From Pseudaquabacterium terrae (GTDB lineage: Bacteria > Pseudomonadota > Gammaproteobacteria > Burkholderiales > Burkholderiaceae_C): DNA of 43,465 nucleotides. Made by a program: the position numbers and the translations under genes. Under the pieces are notes generated by a model that made no database searches, was not told the DNA's origin, and saw only the letters and a list, made by a program, of their open reading frames with translations. Positions 6,101 through 15,326 of the stretch are shown piece after piece. Numbering within the stretch: the first letter of the stretch is position 1; the number at the start of each line of letters is the position of its first letter. The stretch covers positions 1-43,465 of the forward strand of contig NZ_JABRWJ010000022.1 in assembly GCF_013266755.1 (NCBI RefSeq). Reading direction: 5' to 3'.

Positions 6101-6871
6101 TCAGAAACTCAGCAGCGAATGCGTTTGCAGATAGTCGAAAACGGCGCGTGCCTTGGCCTCGGCGCTGCCGTCGCGCAGCAGCGTGCCGGCGGCGCTGCGC
6201 TGCTCGGTGGCGATCGCGTCGCGCATGCGGCTGTGGCCGCTTTGTGCCTGCAGCGCTTGCAGGCGTTGCAGATGTCCGGACGCCGCCACGTATTGCCACG
6301 GTGAGGGTTCGGACTCGGGCCTGCGGACCGTGTGGCGCAGCACGCGGCCCGCCTGCTGGTCGCGGTACGAGTGGCGCAAGGTCACCGGCGCCGCGGGATG
6401 GACGGCGAAGACAGCCGGCGTGGCTACACGCAAGCGGCGCCGTGCGCCCTTGGGCAGGGCCTGCGTGGCGAGCCATGTGCCGGCTTCTTCGTGCAGTGCC
6501 ACCACATCGGGGATCAGCGGGCGCTGCAGTTTCTCTGCGATCGCGTAGGGCAAGGCGCCGGAGCGCAGGCCGCCTTCGGCGCGCGTTCCGGTCAGCACCA
6601 GCGTGCTCGCGCGCAGCGCCGGGGCGAGCAGCGCGACCAAGTCGGCCTGGTGCGACTGCGCTTGCAGGATCTCGATGCAGGGCGCGCCCTGCGCGAGGTA
6701 GTCGCGCGCCACGGCGTCGGGCATGTCACCGCCGCAGAGCACCCGCACGTCGCGTGATGCGGCGACGCGCAGGGCCAGGCCCAATGCAATGGCGTCGCCC
6801 CCATTGCGCACCGGCCGGCCGCTCACTCGATGGGCGTGCCAGCCGACCAGAACCGTGATGGTGTTGTTCAT
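6101..6871 (-). CDS. etfB: Electron transfer flavoprotein beta subunit
   Basis: 256 aa. It is the beta subunit of an ETF heterodimer, here most likely the acceptor for the dimethylglycine dehydrogenase DgcAB or the acyl-CoA dehydrogenase of the locus. The ETF alpha/beta N-terminal fold is recognisable (TITVLVGWHAH..., GGDAIALGLALRVA, LVLTGTRAEGGLRSGALPYAIAEKL...PLIPDVVAL). The start overlaps the etfA stop as ATGA. Sequence and context match the divergent ETF pair next to dgcAB in Pseudomonas (PA5400-PA5401 region). The housekeeping ETF would be elsewhere. Confidence 0.85.
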   Translation of the reverse strand: MNNTITVLVGWHAHRVSGRPVRNGGDAIALGLALRVAASRDVRVLCGGDMPDAVARDYLAQGAPCIEILQAQSHQADLVALLAPALRASTLVLTGTRAEGGLRSGALPYAIAEKLQRPLIPDVVALHEEAGTWLATQALPKGARRRLRVATPAVFAVHPAAPVTLRHSYRDQQAGRVLRHTVRRPESEPSPWQYVAASGHLQRLQALQAQSGHSRMRDAIATEQRSAAGTLLRDGSAEAKARAVFDYLQTHSLLSF

Positions 6872-7977
6872 CGTGTCGCGCGCGCCTTGTGGCGCTGCAC
6901 CAGCGCGAGAAGCGATCGCATCAGCGCGCCGCTGTCTTCGACCGCGCTCAGGTCGGCGCGCCGCACCATCGGTGCCGCGGGGTCGAGGTTGACGGCGATC
7001 ACGTGCCGGCAGTCCTTGATGCCTTGCAGGTGCTGCACGGCGCCCGAGATGCCGATCGCCAGATAACCCGAGGCGCTCACCGTCTTGCCGGTCGCGCCGA
7101 TCTGCTGCTGGCGTTTGAAGGCACCGCTGTCGACCGCCACGCGCGAGGCGCCGACGGCTGCGCCGAGCTCGTTGGCGAGGGCGAGGAAGAGCGGCAGGTC
7201 GGTGACACCCTGGCCGGCGGCGAGGATGAGGTCGGCTTCTTCGAGGGCGATGTCGTCGGCGCGGCCGGGCTCGATGCCCAGGTCTTGCACACCGCTGAGC
7301 GGCAGCGGTGGAAGCTCGGGCGCGGCCTCGCGCTGACCGAGGCCGACGAAGGGCAGGCGCGTGTCGGCGACACCCCGTGCGAGCAGCATCACGGCGGCAT
7401 GCGGGCGCAGCGCGTCGTGTGTCGCGTCGGCACGCACGCGCAGCGTGTCGCGGGTCAGCTCGATCACGTGGCAGGCGAGGCTGGCACCGGCCGCCGCGGC
7501 GTAGCGCCGGCCGAGCTCGCCGTCGGCGTCGCGATCGGCGAGCAGGATGTTTGATGGCTGCAGGCGGCGGGCGAGCTCGTCGAGCCACAGCACGGCTGCC
7601 TGCGGCTGCCAGCGGGTGTCGTCGTGGTGCACGCTGACGAGCATGCGGTCCCCACCCAACGAGGCCGCGTCGGGGTGGCAGGCGCCGAGCACCGCGACGA
7701 TCACTTCGCAGTCGGGTCCGGCGAGCAGTGCGGCTGCGGCAATGACTTCGTGCACATGGCTGTCCAGCGCACCGCGATCGGCATGCGCGGCGACGAGCGT
7801 GCAGGAGCGGAAGGGGCCGGCGCTGCGCAGTGGCTTGACGCTGTCGTGCGCCAGCGTGATGGCGACGCTGCGCTCACCCTGCTCACTGCCGAGCACGATG
7901 CGACGCAGTCCTTGCGGCGCCGACACGGCCGGACGGCGCGGATCGATGCGGCGGATCAGGGGTTCGGCGAGGTTCAT
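6868..7977 (-). CDS. etfA: Electron transfer flavoprotein alpha subunit
   Basis: 369 aa from the ATG that overlaps the dgcB stop (ATGA). The C-terminal FAD-binding domain is clear: the adenine-binding stretch VGASRVAVDSGAFKRQQQIGATGKTV, then SGYLAIGISGAVQHLQGIKD and VIAVNLDPAAPMVRRADL. In ordinary ETF-alpha the phrase is SRAAVDAGY.PN..QVGQTG, so this is the divergent DgcAB-associated type. It probably passes electrons from dimethylglycine (and possibly gamma-butyrobetainyl-CoA) oxidation to the quinone pool. Confidence 0.88.
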   Translation of the reverse strand: MNLAEPLIRRIDPRRPAVSAPQGLRRIVLGSEQGERSVAITLAHDSVKPLRSAGPFRSCTLVAAHADRGALDSHVHEVIAAAALLAGPDCEVIVAVLGACHPDAASLGGDRMLVSVHHDDTRWQPQAAVLWLDELARRLQPSNILLADRDADGELGRRYAAAAGASLACHVIELTRDTLRVRADATHDALRPHAAVMLLARGVADTRLPFVGLGQREAAPELPPLPLSGVQDLGIEPGRADDIALEEADLILAAGQGVTDLPLFLALANELGAAVGASRVAVDSGAFKRQQQIGATGKTVSASGYLAIGISGAVQHLQGIKDCRHVIAVNLDPAAPMVRRADLSAVEDSGALMRSLLALVQRHKARATR

Positions 7978-9797
7978 GTCGCCCCCACCGCGTTGGCCAC
8001 CAACTCCGCCACGTCGAACACCTCCGGCCGCGATCCCACCACCCCTTCGAGCATCGCAGTGCACTGCGGGCACGCCACCGCCACCGCACCCGCGCCCACC
8101 TGACGCGCATCCGCGATGCGGATGTCCGGAATGCGTGTCTTGCCCGGAACATCGGTGTAGGGCGCGCCGCCGCCGCCGCCGCAACAACGACCACGCTCAG
8201 CATGCCGCTCCATCTCGACCAGCGTGATGCCGATGCCCTTCAACACCGCACGCGGCGCATTCACCTCGCGCCCGTAGCGACCGAGATAACACGGATCGTG
8301 GTACGTCATCACCTGAGCTGTCGCCTGCTTGATCGGCTGCAGCGTGCCCCGCGCCAGCAGATCGGCCAACAACTGCGTGTGATGCCAGACCTCGAGATGC
8401 GCCCCGAGTGCCGGGTATTCGTTTTTCAGGCAATGGAACAGGTGCGGGTCGGGGGTCACGATGCGGCGGACGTCGCGCGCGGCCAGCGTGTCGATCAACT
8501 GGCGAGCCAGACGCTGGAATGTCGCCTCGTCGCCGAGCCGGCGCGCCACATCGCCGCAATCCGTTTCTGCCGCGCCGAGCAATGCGAACTGCAGGCCCGC
8601 CTTCTTCAGCGTCTTCACCAGCGCGCGCAGCGTGCGCTGGTAACGCATGTCGAAGCCGCCTTCGCCCACCAGCAGCAGCCATTCGCTGCGCTCGCCCGCG
8701 ACGAGCACCGGCACGTCGAGATCGACCGCCCAGTGGTGGCGTGCCGCCAGCGGATGGCCGCCCTGGGTGTCGGTTTCGCGCAGTTGCTGCAGGACTTCGG
8801 CGCCCTTGTTCGGCACCCTGCCGTCGACGAGCGCCAGGTGGCGGCGCATGCCGACCACCGCATCGACGTGTTCGATCAGCATCGGGCACTCCTGCACACA
8901 GGCGCGGCAGGTGGTGCACGACCACAGCGTGTCGGCGCCGATGCCGTGCGCGACGATCGACTCCTCTGCGCCGCTCTCCATGCCGGCCACCAGGTTCTGG
9001 ATCAGCTGCTTCGGGTTCAGGGGCTGGCCGGCTGCGAGTGCGGGGCAGGCGGCTTCACACTTGCCGCATTGCACGCAGGCGTCGAAGGAGAGCAGCCGGT
9101 TCCACGCGAAGTCGCGTGGCGCCGCGACGCCCAGGTCGTCGGGGCACAGCGACAGCGGCTGCAATGCCGTCGCTGTCGGCGCAGCAGCGAAGCGCTCCGC
9201 GCGCGGATGAAGCCCCAGGTGCAGCAGCCCGGCGACGGCATGTTTCATCGGCCCGCCGAAGCCGATGCCGAGCGTGAGCTCGGCCGCGCCCGCTGCCAGC
9301 GCCAGCACGATCAACCCGGCGAACCACGGCGCGACGGCAGGACCGGCCAGCGCAACACCGATCACCGCGCCGGCAAACAGCATCAAGCTGTACGGCAGCC
9401 TGCTCCACGCACCACGCGACAGCCGCGCCGGCGGACGCCGCCTGCGCCACGCCATCGCTGCCGCACCGGCGAGCATCACCCCGCCGGCCATCAGCAAGCC
9501 CGCGTCGAGCCAGCGCGAGCGCAACAGCAAACCGTAGTTCAGCGCGGCGATCAAGAGCGCCACCACCGCGCCACCGGCCGTCGCGACATGGGCCCGTGCG
9601 ACGAAAGGCTCGCGTGCCACCACGTGGTGCAGGTCGACCAAGTAGCGTTTCGGAATCGCCAACAAGCCCATCCAGTCGACGCTGGCAGCGCGCCCCGCGC
9701 GCCACAGCCGCGAACGCCGCCACAGCCCGAACAGCAGCACCGCGAGCGCACACCAGAACACCACGCCGACGAGTTGGGGCAAGCCGATCGTGCCCAT
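7974..9797 (-). CDS. dgcB: Dimethylglycine catabolism iron-sulfur membrane subunit DgcB
   Basis: 607 aa from the ATG that overlaps the dgcA stop (TGATG). The N-terminal 250 residues hold several hydrophobic membrane segments. Next come two [4Fe-4S] motifs (CVQCGKCEAACP and CTTCRACVQECP). The C-terminal half carries CCG-type cysteine-rich heterodisulfide-reductase-like motifs (HDPCYLGRYG..., GRCCGGGGG, VACPQC). This is the layout of Pseudomonas DgcB, which with DgcA demethylates dimethylglycine to sarcosine and passes electrons on. The longer frame upstream overlaps dgcA coding sequence and was not used. Confidence 0.92.
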   Translation of the reverse strand: MGTIGLPQLVGVVFWCALAVLLFGLWRRSRLWRAGRAASVDWMGLLAIPKRYLVDLHHVVAREPFVARAHVATAGGAVVALLIAALNYGLLLRSRWLDAGLLMAGGVMLAGAAAMAWRRRRPPARLSRGAWSRLPYSLMLFAGAVIGVALAGPAVAPWFAGLIVLALAAGAAELTLGIGFGGPMKHAVAGLLHLGLHPRAERFAAAPTATALQPLSLCPDDLGVAAPRDFAWNRLLSFDACVQCGKCEAACPALAAGQPLNPKQLIQNLVAGMESGAEESIVAHGIGADTLWSCTTCRACVQECPMLIEHVDAVVGMRRHLALVDGRVPNKGAEVLQQLRETDTQGGHPLAARHHWAVDLDVPVLVAGERSEWLLLVGEGGFDMRYQRTLRALVKTLKKAGLQFALLGAAETDCGDVARRLGDEATFQRLARQLIDTLAARDVRRIVTPDPHLFHCLKNEYPALGAHLEVWHHTQLLADLLARGTLQPIKQATAQVMTYHDPCYLGRYGREVNAPRAVLKGIGITLVEMERHAERGRCCGGGGGAPYTDVPGKTRIPDIRIADARQVGAGAVAVACPQCTAMLEGVVGSRPEVFDVAELVANAVGAT

Positions 9798-11857
9798 CAG
9801 AAGTCCTTGCACAGGCGCAGCGCGTCGTAGATCGCCGCGTGGATGTTGTGCATCGAGATGCAGTCGCCAACGCGGAACAGCAGGAACCGGCCGCCACCCG
9901 TCGTCTCGTTCAAACAAGGCTGGGGCTGCGCCGCGAACAAGGCATCGATGTCGACCTGCCCCTTGTTGATCGAGCGCGCCTTCAACTGCCCGTACAGCGC
10001 ATCGTTCGGCCGGGTGCCGTTTTCGACCACCACCTGGTCGACCGCACGTTCTTCGAGCGCATCGGTGTATTCGTTGCGCAGCACCGCGATCAGCTTGTCG
10101 CCTTCACGGTAGACACGGTCGAGCCAGGTGTTGGGGGTCTGGATCACGCCTTGTGCGTACAGGCGCCGGTAGAAGATCGGAAAGGTCGTGCCGCCCGTGT
10201 CGTCGGCCACCTTCACGTCGGGCGTGACGATCTCCACCAGCTTGCCGCGGCTCGCGATGTAGTCGGCCACCCCCGTGCCGGCATGCGTGCTGATCGCGTC
10301 GTAGACCAGCACGTTCTGCAGCGGCGCGACGGCGCCCGACAGGATGTCCCATCCGCTCACCACCAGCCCCTGCGCCGCGCCCCAGCCGGCCACCTGGTCG
10401 GTGTGCGGCAGGCCGCCGGTGGCGAGCACGACGATGTCGGGGCGCTCGTCGAGCAGCATCGACACATCGGCCTCGACACCCAGCCGGCGCTGTACGCCCA
10501 GGCGCTGCGTTTCCATGTCGAACCAGCGCACGATGCCGGCCATCTGCTCGCGCTGCGGCGCCTTGGCCGCCAGGTTGATCTGCCCGCCGACCTGCGCATT
10601 CCTTTCGAACAGCACCACGTCGTGGCCCCGTTCGCGTGCGACTCGCGCCGCCTCCAGACCGGCCGGGCCGGCCCCCACGACCACGACCTTGCGCTTCGGC
10701 CCGCTCGAGCGCTCGAGCACATGCGGCATCGTCTGCTCGCGGCTCGTCGCGGCGTTCTGCACACACAGCACGTCGAGCCCGTTGTACTGCCGGTCGATGC
10801 AATAGTTCGCGCCGACACATTGCTTGATCTCGTCTTCGCGCCCGTCGCGAATCTTGATGACCAGGTGCGGGTCGGCGATCTGCGCACGTGTCATGCCGAC
10901 CATGTCGACCATGCCGGCCGCCAGGATGCGCTCGGCCTGCGATGCGCCGCGGATGCTCTGCGCATGCATCACGGGCACGCGGCTGACGGCCTTGATGCCG
11001 GCCGCAAGGTGCACGAACGGCTCGGGCGGCAGGGCCATCGGCGGCATGCAGTTGGCGAGTGTGTTGTGGGTGTCGGCCCCCGAGCCGACCACGCTGATGA
11101 AGTCGACCAGGCCGCTTTCCGACATCGCTTGCGCGATCTCCTTGGCCATCTCGTGATGGATGCCGTCGTCATGAAACTCGTCGCCGCACATGCGCAAGCC
11201 CACGCAGAAGTCGCGCCCCACTTGCTCGCGGATGGCGTTGAGGACTTCGATGCCGAAGCGCATGCGGTTGGCGAGCGAGCCGCCGTATTCGTCATCGCGC
11301 TGGTTGGTGCGCGGGCTCCAGAACTGGTCGATCAGGTGCTGGTGCGCGGCCGACACTTCGAGCCCGTCCATGCCGGCGGCCTGGACCCGTTTCGCGGCCT
11401 GGGCGTAGTCGGCCACGATGCGGCGAATCTCCTCGACCTCGATGGTCTTCGCGTTGCCGCGGTGCACCGGCTCGCGCACGCCCGAAGGGCTGACGAGGTG
11501 CGGCCAGTTCTCGCCATGCCAGGCGTTGCGCCGGCCCATGTGGGTGGCCTGGATCATGATCTTGGCGCCGTGCCGGTGCATCGTCGATGCCAGCCGGTTC
11601 AGCGGCTCGATCACCGCATCGGTCGACAGGTTGACCGAGCTCCACCACGACCACGGGCTGTCCTTGGCGACCGGGCTCGACCCGCCGCAGATCGCCAGGC
11701 CGACGCCGCCCCTGGCCTTTTCTTCGTAGTAGCGGATGTAGCGCTCGCCGGGCAATCCGCCTTCGGCGTAGACCTCGGCGTGCGCGGTGCTGACGATGCG
11801 GTTGCGCACCGTCAACTGGTTCAGCCGCATCGGCTCGAACAGGTGGGGGTAGCGCAC
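9797..11857 (-). CDS. dgcA: Dimethylglycine demethylase subunit DgcA (TMADH/old-yellow-enzyme family)
   Basis: 686 aa, GTG start with GAGGGG upstream. Residues 1-345 are an FMN-binding barrel (MRYPHLFEPMRL...NRIVSTAH, ATHMGRRNAW, YGGSLANRMRF). An iron-sulfur segment follows (C347, C353, C365), then an FAD/NAD domain beginning VVVVGAGPAGLEAAR (391). Trimethylamine dehydrogenase uses C-x2-C-x3-C-x12-C; here the second position is Ala350, so only three of the four cysteines are seen in this segment. Whether that is normal for DgcA must be checked. It converts dimethylglycine to sarcosine plus formaldehyde. Confidence 0.92.
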   Translation of the reverse strand: MRYPHLFEPMRLNQLTVRNRIVSTAHAEVYAEGGLPGERYIRYYEEKARGGVGLAICGGSSPVAKDSPWSWWSSVNLSTDAVIEPLNRLASTMHRHGAKIMIQATHMGRRNAWHGENWPHLVSPSGVREPVHRGNAKTIEVEEIRRIVADYAQAAKRVQAAGMDGLEVSAAHQHLIDQFWSPRTNQRDDEYGGSLANRMRFGIEVLNAIREQVGRDFCVGLRMCGDEFHDDGIHHEMAKEIAQAMSESGLVDFISVVGSGADTHNTLANCMPPMALPPEPFVHLAAGIKAVSRVPVMHAQSIRGASQAERILAAGMVDMVGMTRAQIADPHLVIKIRDGREDEIKQCVGANYCIDRQYNGLDVLCVQNAATSREQTMPHVLERSSGPKRKVVVVGAGPAGLEAARVARERGHDVVLFERNAQVGGQINLAAKAPQREQMAGIVRWFDMETQRLGVQRRLGVEADVSMLLDERPDIVVLATGGLPHTDQVAGWGAAQGLVVSGWDILSGAVAPLQNVLVYDAISTHAGTGVADYIASRGKLVEIVTPDVKVADDTGGTTFPIFYRRLYAQGVIQTPNTWLDRVYREGDKLIAVLRNEYTDALEERAVDQVVVENGTRPNDALYGQLKARSINKGQVDIDALFAAQPQPCLNETTGGGRFLLFRVGDCISMHNIHAAIYDALRLCKDF

Positions 11858-11869
11858 GTTCGTCGCCCC

Positions 11870-12409
11870 TCAAGCGTCCAGCGGGCTCACGCTGAACACG
11901 CAGTGCGAATGCCCTTCGGCGGCGCACTGCGTTTCTGCGCTCAGCGTGCGGTAGCGTGCGCCGGTGTCTTCACCCACCCAGTCCATCGCGCCGGCAAACC
12001 AGCCGGCGAACAGGTAGCAGAGCTTGTCGTGCCGCACCGGCACGCCGGCGATGCCTTGCGCCAGCACGAACACTGAGTGGGTCAAGGCGATCTGCGCGTG
12101 GCCGCTGCGGGCGTCGGCGGCGATGAATTCGAACTGGCCCCAGCCGCGTTGCGACAGGCGTTGCAGATAGTGCTCGGCAACGGCGAGCCCCGACAAACGA
12201 TGGGTCTGCGATTCCTGCGCACACCAGAAATGGGCCGAGCGATACCCCGCCGTGTACAGGCTCTGCGCGTACGCCGCGCGGCCGAGCGCCTTCTCGACCT
12301 CGACGTGGTTGTTGACGAAGAAGTGGCGCGGCAGATAGATCATCGGCAGGCCATCGGTGCGCCATACACCGGTGCTCGCATCCACGTCGATGGGCAACTG
12401 CGGTGTCAT
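11870..12409 (-). CDS. DUF5943 / 4-vinyl-reductase-like small protein of the betaine cluster
   Basis: 179 aa from the ATG that overlaps the dipeptidase stop by one base (TGATG). The protein (VDASTGVWRTDGLPMIYLPRHFFVNNHVEVEKALG...LFAGWFAGAMDW...CAAEGHSHCVFSVSP) resembles the conserved protein found beside dgcA in Pseudomonas (PA5397 type), annotated as DUF5943. The C-terminal C-x6-C (CAAEGHSHC) and the W-rich middle recall the V4R ligand-binding fold. Its role is not known to me. Strict conservation in dgc loci suggests a part in dimethylglycine oxidation, for example cofactor handling for DgcAB. Confidence 0.8.
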   Translation of the reverse strand: MTPQLPIDVDASTGVWRTDGLPMIYLPRHFFVNNHVEVEKALGRAAYAQSLYTAGYRSAHFWCAQESQTHRLSGLAVAEHYLQRLSQRGWGQFEFIAADARSGHAQIALTHSVFVLAQGIAGVPVRHDKLCYLFAGWFAGAMDWVGEDTGARYRTLSAETQCAAEGHSHCVFSVSPLDA

Positions 12410-13380
12410 CAGGCGCCCCACACCTGCTTGAACAAACGCAGCCAGTTGCCGCCGATCACCTTCTCGATGCGGCTCGGTTTCCACCCGGCACGTTCCATCG
12501 CCGCCGTCAGGTTGGGCAACTCGCCGATCGTGCGAATGCCCAGCGGGTTGCGCACCGTGCCGAACTGCGTGAGCCGGCGGTGCCGCCCCTTGTCGTGGGT
12601 CAGCCACTCGAAGAACTCGTGCCCATGGCCTTGGGTGTGGTCGGTGCCGATGCCGACACAGTCTTCGCCGATGCGCTCGATCACGTAGCCGATCGCTTCG
12701 ACATAGTCGTCGACCGTTGCATCGATGCCGCGCTTCAGGAACGGCGGGAACATCGTGACGCCGACGAAGCCGCCGCGGTCGGCGATGAACTTCAGTTGCT
12801 CGTCGCTCTTGTTGCGGGGGTGCTGCTTCAGCCCCGCCGGCAGGCAATGCGTGTAGGCGACAGGCTGCTTCGATTCGAGGATGGTCTCTTCGGACGTCCT
12901 GGCGCCGACATGCGACAGGTCGATCAGCATGCCGAGCCGGTTCATCTCGGCGATCACCTCGCGGCCGTAGTCGGACAGCCCGCCGTCGCGTTCGTAGCAG
13001 CCGGTGCCGATGAGATTCTGCGTGTTGTAGCAAAGCTGGACCACCCGCACGCCCATGTCGTGGAAGGCCTCGATGTGGCCGAGGTGGTCTTCGAAGGCAT
13101 GGGCGTTCTGGAAGCCGAGGACGATGCCGGTCTTGTTGTCGCGCTGCGCCTGCAGGATGTCGCCGGTGCTGCGCACCAGGCTCGCGAGCTCGCTGTTCTC
13201 GCGGATCAGCGACTTCATCCGCGCGATGTTCTGCACGGTGGTCTTGAAGTCTTCCCAGACCGAGACCGTGCAGTTGGCGGCGGCAAGGCCGGCGCGGCGC
13301 ATGTCTTCGAAGACCGCGCGGTCGAACTTCGCGATGATGAGCCCGTCGATGACGAGCGATTCCTGGTGCAGCGTGTGCAT
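12409..13380 (-). CDS. Membrane-dipeptidase-like M19 metallohydrolase
   Basis: 323 aa. It belongs to the renal-dipeptidase (M19) family: VIDGLIIAKFD, GFQNAHAFEDHL, NTQNLIGTGCYE, GMLIDLSHVG, VAYTHCLPAGL, GIGTDHTQGHG. The usual zinc-binding HxD after the first strand is here DGL-IAK, so the classical first metal ligand pair appears altered, as I recall for the dipeptidase of dgc clusters (PA5396). The natural substrate in betaine catabolism is unknown. It lies 12 bp after glyA with a GAAAGG ribosome-binding site, inside the operon. Confidence 0.85.
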   Translation of the reverse strand: MHTLHQESLVIDGLIIAKFDRAVFEDMRRAGLAAANCTVSVWEDFKTTVQNIARMKSLIRENSELASLVRSTGDILQAQRDNKTGIVLGFQNAHAFEDHLGHIEAFHDMGVRVVQLCYNTQNLIGTGCYERDGGLSDYGREVIAEMNRLGMLIDLSHVGARTSEETILESKQPVAYTHCLPAGLKQHPRNKSDEQLKFIADRGGFVGVTMFPPFLKRGIDATVDDYVEAIGYVIERIGEDCVGIGTDHTQGHGHEFFEWLTHDKGRHRRLTQFGTVRNPLGIRTIGELPNLTAAMERAGWKPSRIEKVIGGNWLRLFKQVWGA

Positions 13381-13392
13381 CGTCGCAACCTT

Positions 13393-14661
13393 TCAGGCGT
13401 AGATCGGAAAGCGCGCGGTCAATCCCTTCACCCGCTCATTGACCGATGCTTCGACATCCGCATCACCGTCGGGCCGTTGCCGCAGTGCATGCAGCACCTC
13501 GAGCATCAGCCCGGCGACTTCGCGGAACTCGCCTTCGCCGAAACCGCGTGTCGTGCACGCGGCGGTGCCCACACGAATGCCCGAGGTGACGGTCGGCTTC
13601 TCGGTGTCGAACGGAATGCCGTTCTTGTTGCAGGTGATGCCGGCACGTTCCAGCGCCACTTCGACCTGGTTGCCCTTCAAGCCCAGCGGCCGCAGGTCGA
13701 CGAGCAGCAGGTGGTTGTCGGTGCCGCCGGTGGCGAGCGCCAGTCCGCCGGCTGCGAGCTCTTCCCCGAAGGCGCGTGCGTTGGCTACCACCTGTTGCGC
13801 ATAGCGCTTGAAGCTCGGCTGCAGCGCTTCGGCAAAGGCCACCGCCTTCGCCGCGATCACATGCATCAACGGCCCGCCCTGTGCGCCCGGAAAGACAGCA
13901 GAGTTGATCTTCTTCGCAATCGCTTCGTCGTCGGTCAGGATCACGCCGCCGCGCGGGCCGCGCAGCGTCTTGTGGGTGGTCGAGGTCGTCACATGGGCAT
14001 GCGGCAGCGGGCTCGGGTAGACGCCGGCGGCGACAAGCCCGGCCACATGGGCCATGTCGACCATCAAGGTCGCACCGACCTGGTCGGCGATGCGCCGAAA
14101 ACGGGCCCAGTCGACCACCCGTGGGTAGGCCGAGAAGCCCGCGATGATCAGCTTCGGCCGGTGCTCCAGCGCCAGCCGTTCGACCTCGTCGTAGTCAATC
14201 AATGAATCCTCGCGCCGCACGCCGTACTGGACGGCGTTGAACCACTTGCCCGACAGCGCAGGCTTCGCGCCATGGGTCAGGTGTCCGCCGGCTGCCAGCG
14301 CCATGCCGAGCACCGTGTCGCCCGGCTGCAGCAGCGCCAGCATCACGGCGGTGTTGGCCTGCGCGCCCGAGTGCGGCTGCACGTTGGCGAACCTCGCGCC
14401 GAACAACTCGCACAGCCGTGTGATCGCCAGGCTTTCCACCACGTCGGCGTGTTCGCAGCCGCCGTAGTAGCGCTTGCCCGGGTAACCCTCGGCGTACTTG
14501 TTGGTGAAGGCGCAGCCTTGCGCTTCCAGCACCGCCCGCGAGACGATGTTCTCGGAGGCGATCAGCTCGACCTGCTGGCGCTGGCGCTGCACTTCGTTGC
14601 GGATGGTGCGCGAGACACCCGGGTCAACGTCGACCAGCGCAGCGGAGAAGAAAGGGCTCAT
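13393..14661 (-). CDS. glyA: Serine hydroxymethyltransferase (operon copy)
   Basis: 422 aa from the ATG overlapping the soxG stop (ATGA). It converts glycine plus 5,10-methylene-THF to serine, which ties directly to the products of SoxBDAG. Visible motifs: [16 protein letters not shown] near the N-terminus, [20 protein letters not shown], and the PLP-lysine motif [15 protein letters not shown]. Length matches bacterial GlyA. A housekeeping glyA is expected elsewhere; this copy is dedicated to betaine carbon by its place in the operon. The open frame extends upstream into soxG and was not used. Confidence 0.95.
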   Translation of the reverse strand: MSPFFSAALVDVDPGVSRTIRNEVQRQRQQVELIASENIVSRAVLEAQGCAFTNKYAEGYPGKRYYGGCEHADVVESLAITRLCELFGARFANVQPHSGAQANTAVMLALLQPGDTVLGMALAAGGHLTHGAKPALSGKWFNAVQYGVRREDSLIDYDEVERLALEHRPKLIIAGFSAYPRVVDWARFRRIADQVGATLMVDMAHVAGLVAAGVYPSPLPHAHVTTSTTHKTLRGPRGGVILTDDEAIAKKINSAVFPGAQGGPLMHVIAAKAVAFAEALQPSFKRYAQQVVANARAFGEELAAGGLALATGGTDNHLLLVDLRPLGLKGNQVEVALERAGITCNKNGIPFDTEKPTVTSGIRVGTAACTTRGFGEGEFREVAGLMLEVLHALRQRPDGDADVEASVNERVKGLTARFPIYA

Positions 14662-15326
14662 GCGGCCTCCAGAAGGGGTGCGAACAGGGGATCGGCGCAG
14701 TGCTGCGGCGTGACGACACACAGGCCATACGGCCGCGCCGCACGTTCGACCAGGCGCCAGACGTAGTCGGCAAAGCTGCGCCGGAAGACGAGCAGCACGC
14801 CGGCCGCGTCGGCGCGAACGACGCTGACCGTCGCCTTCGAGAACACCGTGCCGACGCAGCGGCCGATCTGCAGCCGCTCGAAGTCGTACGGGCCCAGGTG
14901 GCGCAGCAGCCGAACGTGGTCCTTGCCCGCGAGGCGAAGCGTCGTGAAGCCGCCGCTCACGTCGACCACTTGCGCGAAGACGCCGGCCAACGCAGCGTTC
15001 AGCGATCCGACCCAACCGTCGCGCGCCGCGCGCGGGCAGACCAGCATCCATTCATCGGGCGACAGCCACAACGCCGCGCCATGGGACCAGCGCGCGAAGC
15101 TTGTCGGCCCCGTCGGCAACGGACTGCCGAGCACGCTGCCCACACGCTCGAGGAAATCCGCATCATCCGCACGACCGCGCACGATCACATAGCCCAGGTG
15201 CGCCAGCTCACAGGCGAGCACCCCATCGGCCGCGCCCGGCGCACGCGCGAGGGACTGCCAATCGAAACCTTGCAAGGGCGATTGCAGAAACGCGTTCAGC
15301 GGCGCATCGGTCGAAGCTCTAGACAT
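14658..15326 (-). CDS. soxG: Sarcosine oxidase gamma subunit
   Basis: 222 aa. It is the gamma subunit of heterotetrameric sarcosine oxidase (GcvT-like fold): [89 protein letters not shown]. The family is poorly conserved, but these phrases (LSPDEWL, DVS.GRT..RL.G, S.A.Y.W..L) are typical. It overlaps soxA by eight bases. The complex oxidises sarcosine to glycine, H2O2 and methylene-THF. Confidence 0.88.
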   Translation of the reverse strand: MSRASTDAPLNAFLQSPLQGFDWQSLARAPGAADGVLACELAHLGYVIVRGRADDADFLERVGSVLGSPLPTGPTSFARWSHGAALWLSPDEWMLVCPRAARDGWVGSLNAALAGVFAQVVDVSGGFTTLRLAGKDHVRLLRHLGPYDFERLQIGRCVGTVFSKATVSVVRADAAGVLLVFRRSFADYVWRLVERAARPYGLCVVTPQHCADPLFAPLLEAA

